Assembly: GCF_030915485.1 (NCBI RefSeq)
Contig: NZ_CP133266.1
Coordinates: forward strand, 2,732,001-2,796,000
DNA from: Neobacillus sp. PS3-40
GTDB taxonomy: Bacteria; Bacillota; Bacilli; Bacillales; Cytobacillaceae
Direction: 5' to 3'
Length of the DNA stretch: 64,000 nucleotides
A program made the position numbers and the translations under genes. This document shows, piece by piece, positions 27,223-35,704 of the stretch. Position 1 is the first letter of the stretch. Each line of letters starts with the position of its first letter. The notes beneath the pieces were generated by a model, which saw only the letters and a list, made by a program, of their open reading frames with translations, was not told where the DNA came from and did no database searches.

Positions 27223-28533
27223 ATGTTTAAGAAAGCGCATACATTACTAGTCATACTAGCACTACTTCTTACAGCTGCTTTAGCTGGATGTTCAGGTTCA
27301 AATAAGACAGCGGATGAAAGCGGTGCCAAGAAAACGATTAAATTCATGCACCTTTGGCCTGCTGGAAGCTCCAAACAACAAAACTTAATTGTAACGGATA
27401 TTATCAAGCAATATGAAGCAGCACACAAGGATGTAAAGATTGATGTAGAAGTTCTTGAAAATGAACAATACAAGAACAAGATTAAAGTTCTTTCCTCATC
27501 AAACCAGCTTCCCGATGTAGGATTTACATGGGCTGCAGGATATATGACTCCATTTGTTAAAGGAAATCTTTTTGCACCACTTGATGATGTATTAAATGGC
27601 GGCTTGAAGGATTCTTTTGTTAGTGGCACAACAGAAGCATATGCATTAGACGGTAAAACATATGGATTGCCGCTTGAATTAAACATTGCTCCAATTTACT
27701 ATAACAAAGCAATTTTCCAAAAATACAATCTTGAAATACCACAAACCTATAGTGATTTCCAAAACGTTGTAAAAACACTCGCTAGCAAAGGTGTTGCACC
27801 AATTGCACTTGGAAACAAAGATCGCTGGACAGGATCATTATGGTATATGTACCTAGCAGATCGTATTGGTGGATCTGATGTTTTAACAAAAGCAATCAAT
27901 CGTACTGGTACATTTGAAGATCCTGCTCTAGTAACGGCTGCTGGTGAAATACAAAAATTAGTAAAAGAAAATGGGTTTATTAAAGGATTTAACGGTTTGT
28001 CTAATGATGAAGCAAAATCAGAATTCTTAAATGGAAAAGCGGCTATGTACCTAATGGGAACATGGGAACTTCCGAACTTTACAACGAATGAAGATATTCC
28101 AAAAGATTTCCGCGATAGTGTTGGCTACTTTAAGTTTCCAACTGTTGAAGGTGGCAAAGGAAATATCAACAGCTGGGTAGGTGGACCAGGGGTTGGGTTA
28201 TTCGTTTCCCAAAATTCGAAGGTTAAACCTGAAGCGAAGGAGTTTGTTAAGTTCTTTGTACAAAAATGGGGTGAGCAATCTGTAAACAAAGCGGGTGTTA
28301 TCCCAGCAACAAAAGTGGATACTTCCAAATTGCAATTACCACAGCTTTATACTGATGTGTTGAATGATTTAGGTAAAGCGAGCAACCTTACATTATTTGC
28401 AGATGTTCAAATGAGTGCAACGGTTGCTGAAACACACTTGAATTTAATTCAATCACTATTCGGCAATGAAGTAACACCAAAGGATTTTGCGAAGAAACAA
28501 GAAGAAGCACTGAAGAATGATGAAGGTAAATAA
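27223..28533 (+). CDS. Xylo-oligosaccharide ABC transporter binding lipoprotein (predicted)
   Basis: 436 residues with a lipoprotein signal ending LAGC (C23), then a CUT1 solute-binding fold. Segments GLPLELNIAPIYYNKAIF, MGTWELPNF and WVGGPGVGLFVS are typical of family 1 binding proteins. GGGAGG precedes the ATG. Preceded by a YesM/YesN pair and followed by two permeases, DUF624, an aldo/keto reductase and XynB. The xylo-oligosaccharide assignment is inferred from XynB and the xylulokinase remnant in the same cluster. Confidence 0.88.
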   Translation: MFKKAHTLLVILALLLTAALAGCSGSNKTADESGAKKTIKFMHLWPAGSSKQQNLIVTDIIKQYEAAHKDVKIDVEVLENEQYKNKIKVLSSSNQLPDVGFTWAAGYMTPFVKGNLFAPLDDVLNGGLKDSFVSGTTEAYALDGKTYGLPLELNIAPIYYNKAIFQKYNLEIPQTYSDFQNVVKTLASKGVAPIALGNKDRWTGSLWYMYLADRIGGSDVLTKAINRTGTFEDPALVTAAGEIQKLVKENGFIKGFNGLSNDEAKSEFLNGKAAMYLMGTWELPNFTTNEDIPKDFRDSVGYFKFPTVEGGKGNINSWVGGPGVGLFVSQNSKVKPEAKEFVKFFVQKWGEQSVNKAGVIPATKVDTSKLQLPQLYTDVLNDLGKASNLTLFADVQMSATVAETHLNLIQSLFGNEVTPKDFAKKQEEALKNDEGK

Positions 28534-28550
28534 TCTAATGTAACTTTGGA

Positions 28551-28590
28551 AAAGGGCATATCTCTCCACATCTGGTATGCCCTTTCCCAT
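28551..28590 (+). other. Intercistronic hairpin after the binding-protein gene
   Basis: AAAGGGCATA (28551) and TATGCCCTTT (28576) form a perfect 10-bp stem followed by CCCATTTT. It is probably an mRNA stabiliser or partial terminator that keeps binding-protein levels above permease levels. Confidence 0.65.
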
Positions 28591-28620
28591 TTTCTTTGAA
28601 AGGGAAGGAGATGAATTGTA

Positions 28621-29496
28621 ATGAATAAAGTTATGTCTAATAAAAAAGTAATTGCACTGTATGTAGCACCAGCATTATTTCTAATTCTTGCCCTGATTTA
28701 TGTTCCAATTGTGCAGACTGGATATTTTGGATTAATGAAATGGAATGGAATCGGGGATATGGAATTTATTGGTTTAAAGAATTATTCTCATCTCATCCAT
28801 GATTCTTTATTTTGGAAGAGTGCGTACCACTCCTTATTGCTAGCAGTGTTTTCAACTATTAGCTTGATTGGTTATTTGTTCATCTCAATCATTCTTGCCG
28901 GTAAAGTAAAGGGAGCAAATTTACTTAGGAAGATATATTTGATTCCGATGCTTCTTGCATCTGTTGCGATTGCACAGCTCTGGTTGAAAATTTATCATCC
29001 TATTAATGGGATTTTAAACACTATTTTAGTTTCACTTGGGGTAGACAATCCACCAGCATGGCTTGCGGATTCTAAATTAGCCCTTTTTGCTATTATCATA
29101 CCGATTATCTGGCAATATGCAGGTTTCTATATTTTGATTTATTATGCTGCACTTAAGAATATCCCAGATTCCCTCGAAGAAGCCGCAAAAATTGATGGTG
29201 CAACACCATTTCAAATTGCGATGAAGATAAAGCTTCCATTGATCATGAACGTTATCAAGGTAACAATTGTTCTTGCAGTTGTAGGATCATTGAAATATTT
29301 TGACTTGATATATGTTATGACGGATGGAGGACCGAATGGAGCAAGTGAGGTTATGGCCTCTTATATGTACCATCAAGCATTTAAAGGTTTTGACTTTGGT
29401 TACGGAAGTGCCGTTGGATTCTTTCTGTTAGTAATCTGTCTTGTTGCTACTCTTATCATTACTAAGTTAACAAAATCAAATGATGATATTTATTAG
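28621..29496 (+). CDS. Sugar ABC transporter permease (first of pair)
   Basis: 291 residues with six helices and the EAA loop EEAAKIDGATPFQIAMKIKLP. GGAAGGAGATGAATT precedes the ATG. CUT1-type permease, YesP/MalF class. It forms the channel with the next gene. No ATPase is in the cluster, so a multi-purpose MsmX-like ATPase is expected. Confidence 0.92.
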   Translation: MNKVMSNKKVIALYVAPALFLILALIYVPIVQTGYFGLMKWNGIGDMEFIGLKNYSHLIHDSLFWKSAYHSLLLAVFSTISLIGYLFISIILAGKVKGANLLRKIYLIPMLLASVAIAQLWLKIYHPINGILNTILVSLGVDNPPAWLADSKLALFAIIIPIIWQYAGFYILIYYAALKNIPDSLEEAAKIDGATPFQIAMKIKLPLIMNVIKVTIVLAVVGSLKYFDLIYVMTDGGPNGASEVMASYMYHQAFKGFDFGYGSAVGFFLLVICLVATLIITKLTKSNDDIY

Positions 29497-29508
29497 GGAA
29501 AGGGGATT

Positions 29509-30396
29509 TTGGTTAATATGGTGAAAACAACTGGGTCTCCGATAAGAAAAAATGATAAAAAGACAAGTATTGGAATGCGTTTTGCCTATGGAGTTCTGTA
29601 TTTATTCCTTATTATCGTTGCGGTGTTTCAACTATTTCCGATTATCTGGTTATTTCTTTTTTCACTGAAGAATAATCAAGAAGTTTTCAATATGTCCCCT
29701 TTCTCTCTACCAGCAACTCCAAGATGGGAAAATTACGCTAAGGTTTGGACAGAGGGAAATATAAGCCAGTACTTCTTTAATAGTGTGACATATACCGTTG
29801 CTGCCGTTATATTGACTGTTGTTTTGGCAAGCATGGTTACATTTGCAATCACGAGAATGAATTGGAAGGGCAGTAAACTTGTTTTGGGATTATTCATGGT
29901 AGGTTTAATGATTCCAGTCCATTCAACACTCATTCCTTTATTTAATACATTTACAAAAATTCATCTAATTGATAATCCTCTTTCGGTCATATTGTCATAT
30001 ACCGCTTTTAATCTTCCCATTACGATCATGATTTTGCTTGGATTTTATGAAGCACTCCCACGTGAAGTGGAAGAAGCGGCAATCATGGATGGTGCATCTA
30101 TTAATCGTATTTTTTTCAGGATAACCCTACCGATGACCTCTCCAGTAATTGCCACAGCTGCGATTATCAATATGATTTACAACTGGAATGAATTTGTTTT
30201 TGTAAACACGTTTATAAGTTCAGATTCGTATAAAACACTGACGGTGGGAATCCAGAATTTTATCGGACAGTATACAACAGATTGGGGCGCAATTGGTGCC
30301 ACTCTTGTCATCAGTATCCTACCAATCCTTATTGCCTTCTTTTTATTAAGCAACCGAATTGTTGAAGGGATTGCTTCAGGTTCTGTTAAAGGGTAA
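29509..30396 (+). CDS. Sugar ABC transporter permease (second of pair)
   Basis: 295 residues, YesQ/MalG class, with a long cytoplasmic N-terminus, six helices, the EAA loop EEAAIMDGASINRIFFRITLP and the C-terminal NRIVEGIASGSVKG. The start may be TTG 29509 (AGGGAA nine bases upstream) or ATG 29518. It follows its partner by 12 bp. Confidence 0.92.
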   Translation: MVNMVKTTGSPIRKNDKKTSIGMRFAYGVLYLFLIIVAVFQLFPIIWLFLFSLKNNQEVFNMSPFSLPATPRWENYAKVWTEGNISQYFFNSVTYTVAAVILTVVLASMVTFAITRMNWKGSKLVLGLFMVGLMIPVHSTLIPLFNTFTKIHLIDNPLSVILSYTAFNLPITIMILLGFYEALPREVEEAAIMDGASINRIFFRITLPMTSPVIATAAIINMIYNWNEFVFVNTFISSDSYKTLTVGIQNFIGQYTTDWGAIGATLVISILPILIAFFLLSNRIVEGIASGSVKG

Positions 30397-30473
30397 AGGG
30401 TAAATTTTCTCGCTTTTAGGTAATGTAAATACCAATAAAGATTAAATTGAGTTAGAAAATGAGGTGATATTCA

Positions 30474-31109
30474 ATGAGTTTTGGAAAAACAATGGGGAAA
30501 CTTTTTATCGTATGTGAGTGGATTATGAAACTTGGTTTTGTAAATCTATTATGGATTTTCTTTTCTGTAGCCGGGTTGGTTCTTTTTGGAATTGCCCCAG
30601 CTACCATCGCATTATTTACGATTGTTCGTAAATGGTTGATGAAGGAAACTGACATACCGATTTGGAGTACATTTCTTTCCGTCTACCAAAAGGAATTCAA
30701 ACGATCTAATGTATTGGGGTTTTGTTTTGTCTTAGGTGGAGCGTTCATCGCTTTTGATTTTTTATATGTAAGAACCTTAGATGGCACACTACAGACAGCA
30801 TTGTTCGTCCCATTATTGATTATCACAGCATTTTATCTCATTACGATTGTGTATATCTTTCCGGTATATGTACATTACGATTTAAAATTAACGGATTATG
30901 TAAAAAATTCCTTCTTTTTAGGTGTTCTTAATTTTCATATAACCTTACTTATGTTATCAAGTCTAGCAGCCATACTTTTCTTAGTTTTGTATATGCCAGC
31001 TTTGTTTCCGTTTTTTGGTGTCGTATCGATTGCTTGGGTGCTTATGTTTGGTGGAATGTATTGTTTTAACAAAATAGAAGCACGCCAATCGAAGGTAACT
31101 GGCTCTTGA
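30474..31109 (+). CDS. DUF624 (YesL-like) membrane protein
   Basis: 211 residues with five to six membrane helices, beginning cytoplasmic and running through NLLWIFFSVAGLVLFGIAPAT, the DUF624 landmark. YesL-type proteins sit with YesM/YesN and CUT1 transporters in many Bacillaceae, where their role is unclear, perhaps assembly or control of the transporter. GAGGTGATATTCA precedes the ATG. Confidence 0.85.
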   Translation: MSFGKTMGKLFIVCEWIMKLGFVNLLWIFFSVAGLVLFGIAPATIALFTIVRKWLMKETDIPIWSTFLSVYQKEFKRSNVLGFCFVLGGAFIAFDFLYVRTLDGTLQTALFVPLLIITAFYLITIVYIFPVYVHYDLKLTDYVKNSFFLGVLNFHITLLMLSSLAAILFLVLYMPALFPFFGVVSIAWVLMFGGMYCFNKIEARQSKVTGS

Positions 31110-31127
31110 CCCCTACTTTCATCTCTA

Positions 31128-31415
31128 GATATTAAAAAATAAGGTAACCCGTTCATATCCGTAAATTCAAGAAAAGTCAGGATATAGCGAACAAAATCCA
31201 GAAGAATGGGTAGAAAAGACGATTGATGATCTTGCTGAGTTGGGGAGAGTTTTTGAAGGAGACATCAATGATATTGAAGGAATCAGTTTTTCTGGACAAA
31301 TGCATGGTCTAGTTTTATTAGATAAAGAGAATACAGTAAGCTATTAACAATTTATAAACAAGTATATCAACAAACAAAAGAACTAAATAGCCAGTTAATA
31401 GAGTTTAGAAAATAA
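31128..31415 (+). pseudogene. xylB: Xylulokinase (xylB) remnant with stop codon and internal deletion
   Basis: Translated by eye, this stretch keeps xylulokinase signatures. KVTRSYP, a TAA stop at 31162, then IQEKSGYSEQNPEEWVEKT, and GISFSGQMHGLVLLDKENTV, the FGGY-kinase active-site neighbourhood. Just after, at about 31340, the frame shifts and the text jumps to what looks like the protein's C-terminus (IYKQVYQQTKELNSQLIEFR, stop at 31413). An intact gene is about 1.5 kb; here only about 0.29 kb remains, so most of the middle is deleted. It lies inside the xylo-oligosaccharide cluster and is followed after 21 bp by a MITE. Xylose released by XynB must be phosphorylated by an enzyme encoded elsewhere. 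Confidence 0.75.
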
Positions 31416-31436
31416 GAGATGGTCTACTTTTGTAAA

Positions 31437-31598
31437 GGATGTTTTCGCATAGATTGTTGTTTTTCGTACCTAGTCTAAAAACCCGAAATAGCAATAGTAT
31501 CGTGCTCTTTTCTTAAAAACTTCCTACGGGTTTCATCGGTAAACTGGAATCCCATTCTAATTTAGTTTCAAATAGCAACAAAGTTTAAGAAAAGAGCC
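31437..31598 (-). mobile_element. MITE copy 2 (162 bp, reverse orientation)
   Basis: The same element as at 34396 and 34676, inverted. Left edge GGATGTTTTCGCATAG, right edge GAAAAGAGCC. It is flanked by an exact 8-bp duplication TTTGTAAA (31429-31436 and 31599-31606). It lies between the xylB remnant and the aldo/keto reductase gene. Confidence 0.88.
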
Positions 31599-31632
31599 TT
31601 TGTAAAAGATGAATGGAAGGGAGAAGTACCGT

Positions 31633-32616
31633 TTGAATTATCGTGAACTAGGTAATACAGGCTTAAAGGTTAGTGAGGTTAGCTTTGGAACATGGGCAAT
31701 AGGGGGATCTTGGGGAAAAACGAGTGATAGTGAATCATTAAAGGCACTTGAATTTGCAATGGATCAGGGTGTGAATTTTTTTGATACGGCTGATGTTTAT
31801 GGTGATGGACACAGTGAAGAATTATTAGCGAAAGCGACAAAGGGTAAGGAAGACAAGATTCATATCGCAACTAAGTTTTGTCGGCAAGGAGATATTTTTG
31901 CTCCAGAAAACTATTCCTATGAAACGGTTCGTGCTTATTGTGAAGATAGCCTTCGGCGTTTGAACAGGGAAGCTATTGATTTGTATCAAGTCCATTGTCC
32001 TGCAACTGAAATAGTAAAAGAAGGTCAAGTATTTGAAGTACTAGATCGGTTGCAACGTGAAGGTAAAATCCGCCACTATGGTGTGAGTGTTGAAACTGTG
32101 GAAGAAGGATTAATTTGCTTAGAAAATCCGAATGTTAAAAGCTTGCAAGTAATTTTTAATATTTTCCGCCAGAAACCGTTAGAAGTCCTATTTCCAGAAG
32201 CACAGAAAAAAGGCGTAGGAATATTGGTTAGATTACCACTAGCGAGCGGGTTACTGACAGGAAAATATACATTTGATCATGTTTTTGAGGAAGATGATCA
32301 TCGCAACTTTAATGAGAATGGTGCGGCGTTTAACGTCGGAGAGACGTTTGCAGGGCTTGGTTTCAAAAAAGGTGTGGAATTAAGCGACCAACTAAAGTGG
32401 ATTGCGGAAGGAAGACAGTCAATGGCAAGCGCGGCACTTCGCTGGATTTTAGATCAAAAGGAAGTTACTTGCATCATTCCAGGTTTCAGGAACCAAAGAC
32501 AAGTAGCAGACAACCTGAAGGCGAGTACTACAAAGCCATTTTCTAAGGAAGAAAAAGCACAACTTCAAAGCTTCTATCACGAAAAAGTAATGGATTATAT
32601 TAGAGGGCCCTATTAA
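31633..32616 (+). CDS. Aldo/keto reductase
   Basis: A 327-residue NADPH-dependent reductase with a TIM-barrel pattern. The catalytic tetrad is visible as D in FFDTADVYGDG with the following Tyr, Lys in IHIATKF, and His in DLYQVHCP. An ATG eight codons upstream is in frame but lies next to the MITE. GGAAGGGAG is nine bases before TTG 31633, and the resulting N-terminus MNYRELGNTGLKVSEVSFG is the family norm, so TTG is the start. It could act on xylose or another aldose in the cluster. The true substrate is unknown. Confidence 0.88.
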   Translation: MNYRELGNTGLKVSEVSFGTWAIGGSWGKTSDSESLKALEFAMDQGVNFFDTADVYGDGHSEELLAKATKGKEDKIHIATKFCRQGDIFAPENYSYETVRAYCEDSLRRLNREAIDLYQVHCPATEIVKEGQVFEVLDRLQREGKIRHYGVSVETVEEGLICLENPNVKSLQVIFNIFRQKPLEVLFPEAQKKGVGILVRLPLASGLLTGKYTFDHVFEEDDHRNFNENGAAFNVGETFAGLGFKKGVELSDQLKWIAEGRQSMASAALRWILDQKEVTCIIPGFRNQRQVADNLKASTTKPFSKEEKAQLQSFYHEKVMDYIRGPY

Positions 32617-32663
32617 CTCGTATCCAATCTACTATATATAAATAAAGAACAGGGGTGTAAGGA

Positions 32664-34271
32664 ATGGCAACGATTCAAAATCCAATTTTAACAGGATTTA
32701 ATCCCGATCCGTGTGTTTGTCGTGTGGGAGAAGATTATTATATTGCTGTTTCAACATTTGAATGGTTCCCGGGAGTTGGTATTTATCATTCGAAGGATCT
32801 TGAAAATTGGCGATTGGCAGCGAGGCCGTTAAACCGTTTAAGTCAGTTGAACATGATGGGAAATCCGGATTCAGGTGGTATTTGGGCACCTGCACTATCT
32901 TTTAGTGATGGCCATTTTTGGCTGATCTTTACCGATGTAAAAGTTGTTGAAGGTCAATGGAAGGATTGCCATAATTACCTTGTTACATGCGATAAAATAG
33001 ATGGTGAGTGGTCAGAGCCTATTTCTCTAAATAGCTCAGGCTTTGATCCATCATTATTCCATGATGAGGATGGAAAAAAATACTTAGTTAATATGTGTTG
33101 GGACCAGCGTATTGGCAATCACCCTTTTTATGGCATTGTGCTTCAAGAATATAGTGTTGAAGAACAAAAGTTGATTGGAAAAGCGGAAGTTATCTTTAAG
33201 GGAACAGATATAAAACTGACAGAAGCACCTCATTTATATAAAATAAATGGCTACTACTATTTATTAACAGCTGAAGGTGGTACGAAATATGATCACCAGG
33301 CTACGATTGCCCGGTCCAAACAACTGAGAGGCCCATATGAAGTACATCCAGAAAACCCACTGATCACGTCATTTTTATCGCCTAGAATCCCACTTCAAAA
33401 AGCAGGGCATGCCTCAATTGTCCACACACATACAGATGAGTGGTTTCTTGTTCATTTAACAGGACGACCACTATCAAGAGAAGGTCAGCCATTATTAGAT
33501 CCAAGGGGTTATTGCCCACTTGGTAGGGAAACAGCGATTCAGAGGCTTGAGTGGAAAAACGATTGGCCATATGTTGTTGGTGGCAACCATCCATCTCTTG
33601 AGATAGAGGGCCCTAGTATAGAAGAAGTTAAGTGGGAAAGGGATTTTCCTGAGAAAGATGACTTTGGTGAGGAGACTCTAAATCCTCATTTTCAGACTTT
33701 ACGAATCCCATTAGGTGAGGATATTGTTTCACTGAAAAAAAACCCGGGGCATTTACGTCTTTATGGGAAAGAATCATTAACATCAAAATTCACCCAAGCC
33801 TTTGTAGCAAGGCGTTGGCAGCACTTTACTTTTACCGCAGAAACGAAGGTAGCATTTAACCCAACCACTTTCCAACAATCTGCAGGCTTGGTGAATTACT
33901 ATAACACTCAAAACTGGACATCATGCCAGATCTCTTGGAATGATGACAAGGGAAGAATTCTTGAATTGATGACTTGCGACAATTTTACGTTTGCACAACC
34001 TCTTCAAGGTAACGAAATTGTTATTCCAGATCATGTTGATGATGTGTATCTTCGGGTTGATGTGAAGACGGACGTCTATCACTATTCTTACTCTTTTGAT
34101 GGGGAGAACTGGACTGGTATTCCTGTTACTTTCTATTCCTATAAATTGTCTGATGATTATATTCAAGGTGGAGGCTTTTTCACAGGTGCGTTTGTTGGTA
34201 TGCAATGCCAGGATACATCTGGTCAAAATCTACATGCTGATTTTGATTATTTTATTTATAAAAACAATTAA
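32664..34271 (+). CDS. xynB: GH43 beta-xylosidase, XynB-like
   Basis: A 535-residue cytoplasmic enzyme that releases xylose from xylo-oligosaccharides. It follows B. subtilis XynB along its whole length. General base D15 in GFNPDPC, pKa-modulating Asp in [11 protein letters not shown] and acid Glu in LTEAPHLYK are present, and the C-terminal beta-sandwich runs from about 330 to the end ([16 protein letters not shown]). GGGGTGTAAGG precedes the ATG. It is the last gene of the cluster and is followed by a terminator. There is no signal peptide, as expected for a partner of an oligosaccharide importer. Confidence 0.95.
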   Translation: MATIQNPILTGFNPDPCVCRVGEDYYIAVSTFEWFPGVGIYHSKDLENWRLAARPLNRLSQLNMMGNPDSGGIWAPALSFSDGHFWLIFTDVKVVEGQWKDCHNYLVTCDKIDGEWSEPISLNSSGFDPSLFHDEDGKKYLVNMCWDQRIGNHPFYGIVLQEYSVEEQKLIGKAEVIFKGTDIKLTEAPHLYKINGYYYLLTAEGGTKYDHQATIARSKQLRGPYEVHPENPLITSFLSPRIPLQKAGHASIVHTHTDEWFLVHLTGRPLSREGQPLLDPRGYCPLGRETAIQRLEWKNDWPYVVGGNHPSLEIEGPSIEEVKWERDFPEKDDFGEETLNPHFQTLRIPLGEDIVSLKKNPGHLRLYGKESLTSKFTQAFVARRWQHFTFTAETKVAFNPTTFQQSAGLVNYYNTQNWTSCQISWNDDKGRILELMTCDNFTFAQPLQGNEIVIPDHVDDVYLRVDVKTDVYHYSYSFDGENWTGIPVTFYSYKLSDDYIQGGGFFTGAFVGMQCQDTSGQNLHADFDYFIYKNN

Positions 34272-34307
34272 TGGATGCCTTCGTGCTAATCCTAAATTAT
34301 AAGATAG

Positions 34308-34352
34308 TAGGTGTCTACCCTTTATTTGATAGGGGTAGGCACCTATTTTTGT
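34308..34352 (+). terminator. Terminator of the xylo-oligosaccharide cluster
   Basis: TAGGTGTCTACCC and GGGGTAGGCACCTA pair over 13 bp (one G-T), followed by TTTTTG. Confidence 0.85.
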
Positions 34353-34395
34353 TTTAAGCTTTCACTTCATAATCACTATTTCAATCAAATAATAA

Positions 34396-34557
34396 GGCTC
34401 TTTTCTTAAACTTTGTTGCTAGTTGCAACTAAATTAGAATGGGATTCCAGTTTGCCGATGAAAACCGTAGGAAGTTTTTAAGAAAAGAGCACGATACTAT
34501 TGTTATTTCGGGTTTTTAGGCTAGGTACGAAAAATAACAATCTATGCGAAAACAGCC
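34396..34557 (+). mobile_element. MITE copy 3 (162 bp)
   Basis: GGCTCTTTTCTTAAACTTTG at the left, GCGAAAACAGCC at the right, with an exact 8-bp flank AATAATAA on both sides (34388-34395 and 34558-34565). Nearly identical to copy 4, which lies 118 bp away in the same orientation. Confidence 0.88.
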
Positions 34558-34582
34558 AATAATAATTATGTTATTTTTTATA

Positions 34583-34648
34583 AATCAAACGTTTGATTGG
34601 AATTTAGTAGGCTCAATTGTAGCATGGTCAAATTGGGTCACACAATTT
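34583..34648 (+). repeat. AATCAAACGTTTGATT element, copy 3
   Basis: AATCAAACGTTTGATTGGAA, then AGCATGGTCAAATTGGG and TCACACAATT. It lies between the two MITE copies. Confidence 0.65.
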
Positions 34649-34675
34649 GGATAGTTGGAATTGGTATTTTATTTA

Positions 34676-34837
34676 GGCTCTTTTCTTAAACTTTGTTGCT
34701 AGTTGAAACTAAATTAGAATGGGATTCCAATTTACCGATGAAAACCGTAGGAAGTTTTTAAGAAAAGAGCACGATACTATTGTTATTTCGGGTTTTTAGG
34801 ATAGGTACGAAAAACAACAATCTATGCGAAAACAGCC
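34676..34837 (+). mobile_element. MITE copy 4 (162 bp)
   Basis: Same ends as copy 3, flanked by exact 8-bp repeats TTTATTTA (34668-34675 and 34838-34845). Only a few bases differ from copy 3, so both are recent insertions. Confidence 0.88.
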
Positions 34838-34882
34838 TTTATTTATTAGAATAGTAATAAAAAGGTAGAAAGGGATTATGAA

Positions 34883-35260
34883 ATGAGTGAACAGGATATT
34901 GAAAAAAGAGTGTATGATTGTTCATCAAAGTTAATAATGGAAAAGGGATTTGTGAGCCCAGTGGAACTTTTAATCCGAATGGAGATCATTACTCGGGAAG
35001 CAAGTGAGGAATGGCGGTTTCGAAAAATTCCCTACTTGGAAAGAGTAACGATTGGCAATTTGGGAAAATTAAATCATATCTTGATGGCATTAAGAAAGTT
35101 TGCAAAGGAACAAAACCTTAAGCCATCTATAATGGTTTATCAATCATGGGGAAAGGGAACGAAAGAGCGGTTGCGTTTTTCAAAAACTGGGAGCCAATAT
35201 ATGGAGGACATGTACTCTACTCATTATGTAAGAAATAATTCTAAAAAGTTGGGTGATTGA
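34883..35260 (+). CDS. Hypothetical protein, 125 residues
   Basis: Not recognised by name. It is basic and soluble, with an N-terminal helical region (EKRVYDCSSKLIMEKGFVSP), a motif EWRFRKIPYLERV and a C-terminal RLRFSKTGSQYMEDMYSTHY that looks nucleic-acid-binding in character. AGAAAGGGATTATGAA precedes the ATG. It is followed after 1 bp by a 51-residue acidic protein, so the two are likely an operon. It sits just downstream of two MITE copies and convergent to the radical SAM/peptide genes. Confidence 0.75.
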   Translation: MSEQDIEKRVYDCSSKLIMEKGFVSPVELLIRMEIITREASEEWRFRKIPYLERVTIGNLGKLNHILMALRKFAKEQNLKPSIMVYQSWGKGTKERLRFSKTGSQYMEDMYSTHYVRNNSKKLGD

Positions 35261-35261
35261 A

Positions 35262-35417
35262 GTGGAGAATAACCTTGAGAAAGGAAAAAGGACAACGGAA
35301 GATGATTTTGAAATACCTGACCAATTTGATGAAGACCTATTGCTATGGAATAGGGGTAACCTGCCTTACTATGAATTAACAGAGGCTGTTCATGAGTTTC
35401 ATATGAGGAAACTATAA
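35262..35417 (+). CDS. Small acidic hypothetical protein, 51 residues
   Basis: GTG start at 35262, one base after the previous stop, with a TTGGGTGATTGAA stretch upstream; coupling is likely. The residues are strongly acidic early on (TTEDDFEIPDQFDEDLLLW), ending YYELTEAVHEFHMRKL. Base and codon use match the neighbour. The opposite charge to the 125-residue protein suggests the two could bind each other. That is inference, and no family is recognised. Confidence 0.55.
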   Translation: MENNLEKGKRTTEDDFEIPDQFDEDLLLWNRGNLPYYELTEAVHEFHMRKL

Positions 35418-35512
35418 AGGAGTAAACCTAGAATTATGAAGAAATAGAAAAAATAAATGGTTTGGATAATGGCCCTCTCCAAAGGTAGAATATAACATTC
35501 TAAAAATTATAA

Positions 35513-35546
35513 AAAGACTCTGAAATCCATTGATTTCAGAGTCTTT
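35513..35546 (-). terminator. Terminator of the radical SAM/peptide operon
   Basis: AAAGACTCTGAAAT and ATTTCAGAGTCTTT form a perfect 14-bp stem with a 6-nt loop. On the minus strand it is followed by TTTATAATTTTT, and it ends transcription right after the short peptide gene. Confidence 0.88.
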
Positions 35547-35553
35547 AAACGTA

Positions 35554-35640
35554 TTATTTCAAGTTACCAGGAACTGATTTAGTCAGTCTGCCTGAATTAG
35601 CGGCTGCTTGTGGAGAAACAGCTGGACGCAAGATTTTCAT
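35554..35640 (-). CDS. 28-residue putative RiPP precursor peptide
   Basis: A short frame too small for ordinary gene calling but with a near-perfect ribosome site (AAGGAGGTGAAAAGT directly before ATG). It reads MKILRPAVSPQAAANSG followed by RLTKSVPGNLK. It has no Cys and is Pro/Ser/Asn/Lys-rich. It lies 64 bp downstream of a radical SAM/SPASM gene and is closed by a strong terminator, so it is co-transcribed as the last gene. SPASM maturases commonly act on such adjacent peptides. With no Cys, a thioether (sactipeptide/ranthipeptide) product is excluded; C-C or C-O crosslinks, epimerisation or another change would be needed. No known RiPP class is recognised. Confidence 0.65.
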   Translation of the reverse strand: MKILRPAVSPQAAANSGRLTKSVPGNLK

Positions 35641-35704
35641 ACTTTTCACCTCCTTATTATGCTGTTTTAGTTAATTGAATTAGATAGTTTTTCATTTCAA
35701 CATG

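Noticed and set aside
31609-31632. ATG 31609 as start of the aldo/keto reductase
   Set aside because: It sits three bases past the MITE target duplication start and before the clear GGAAGGGAG site; the family N-terminus matches TTG 31633.
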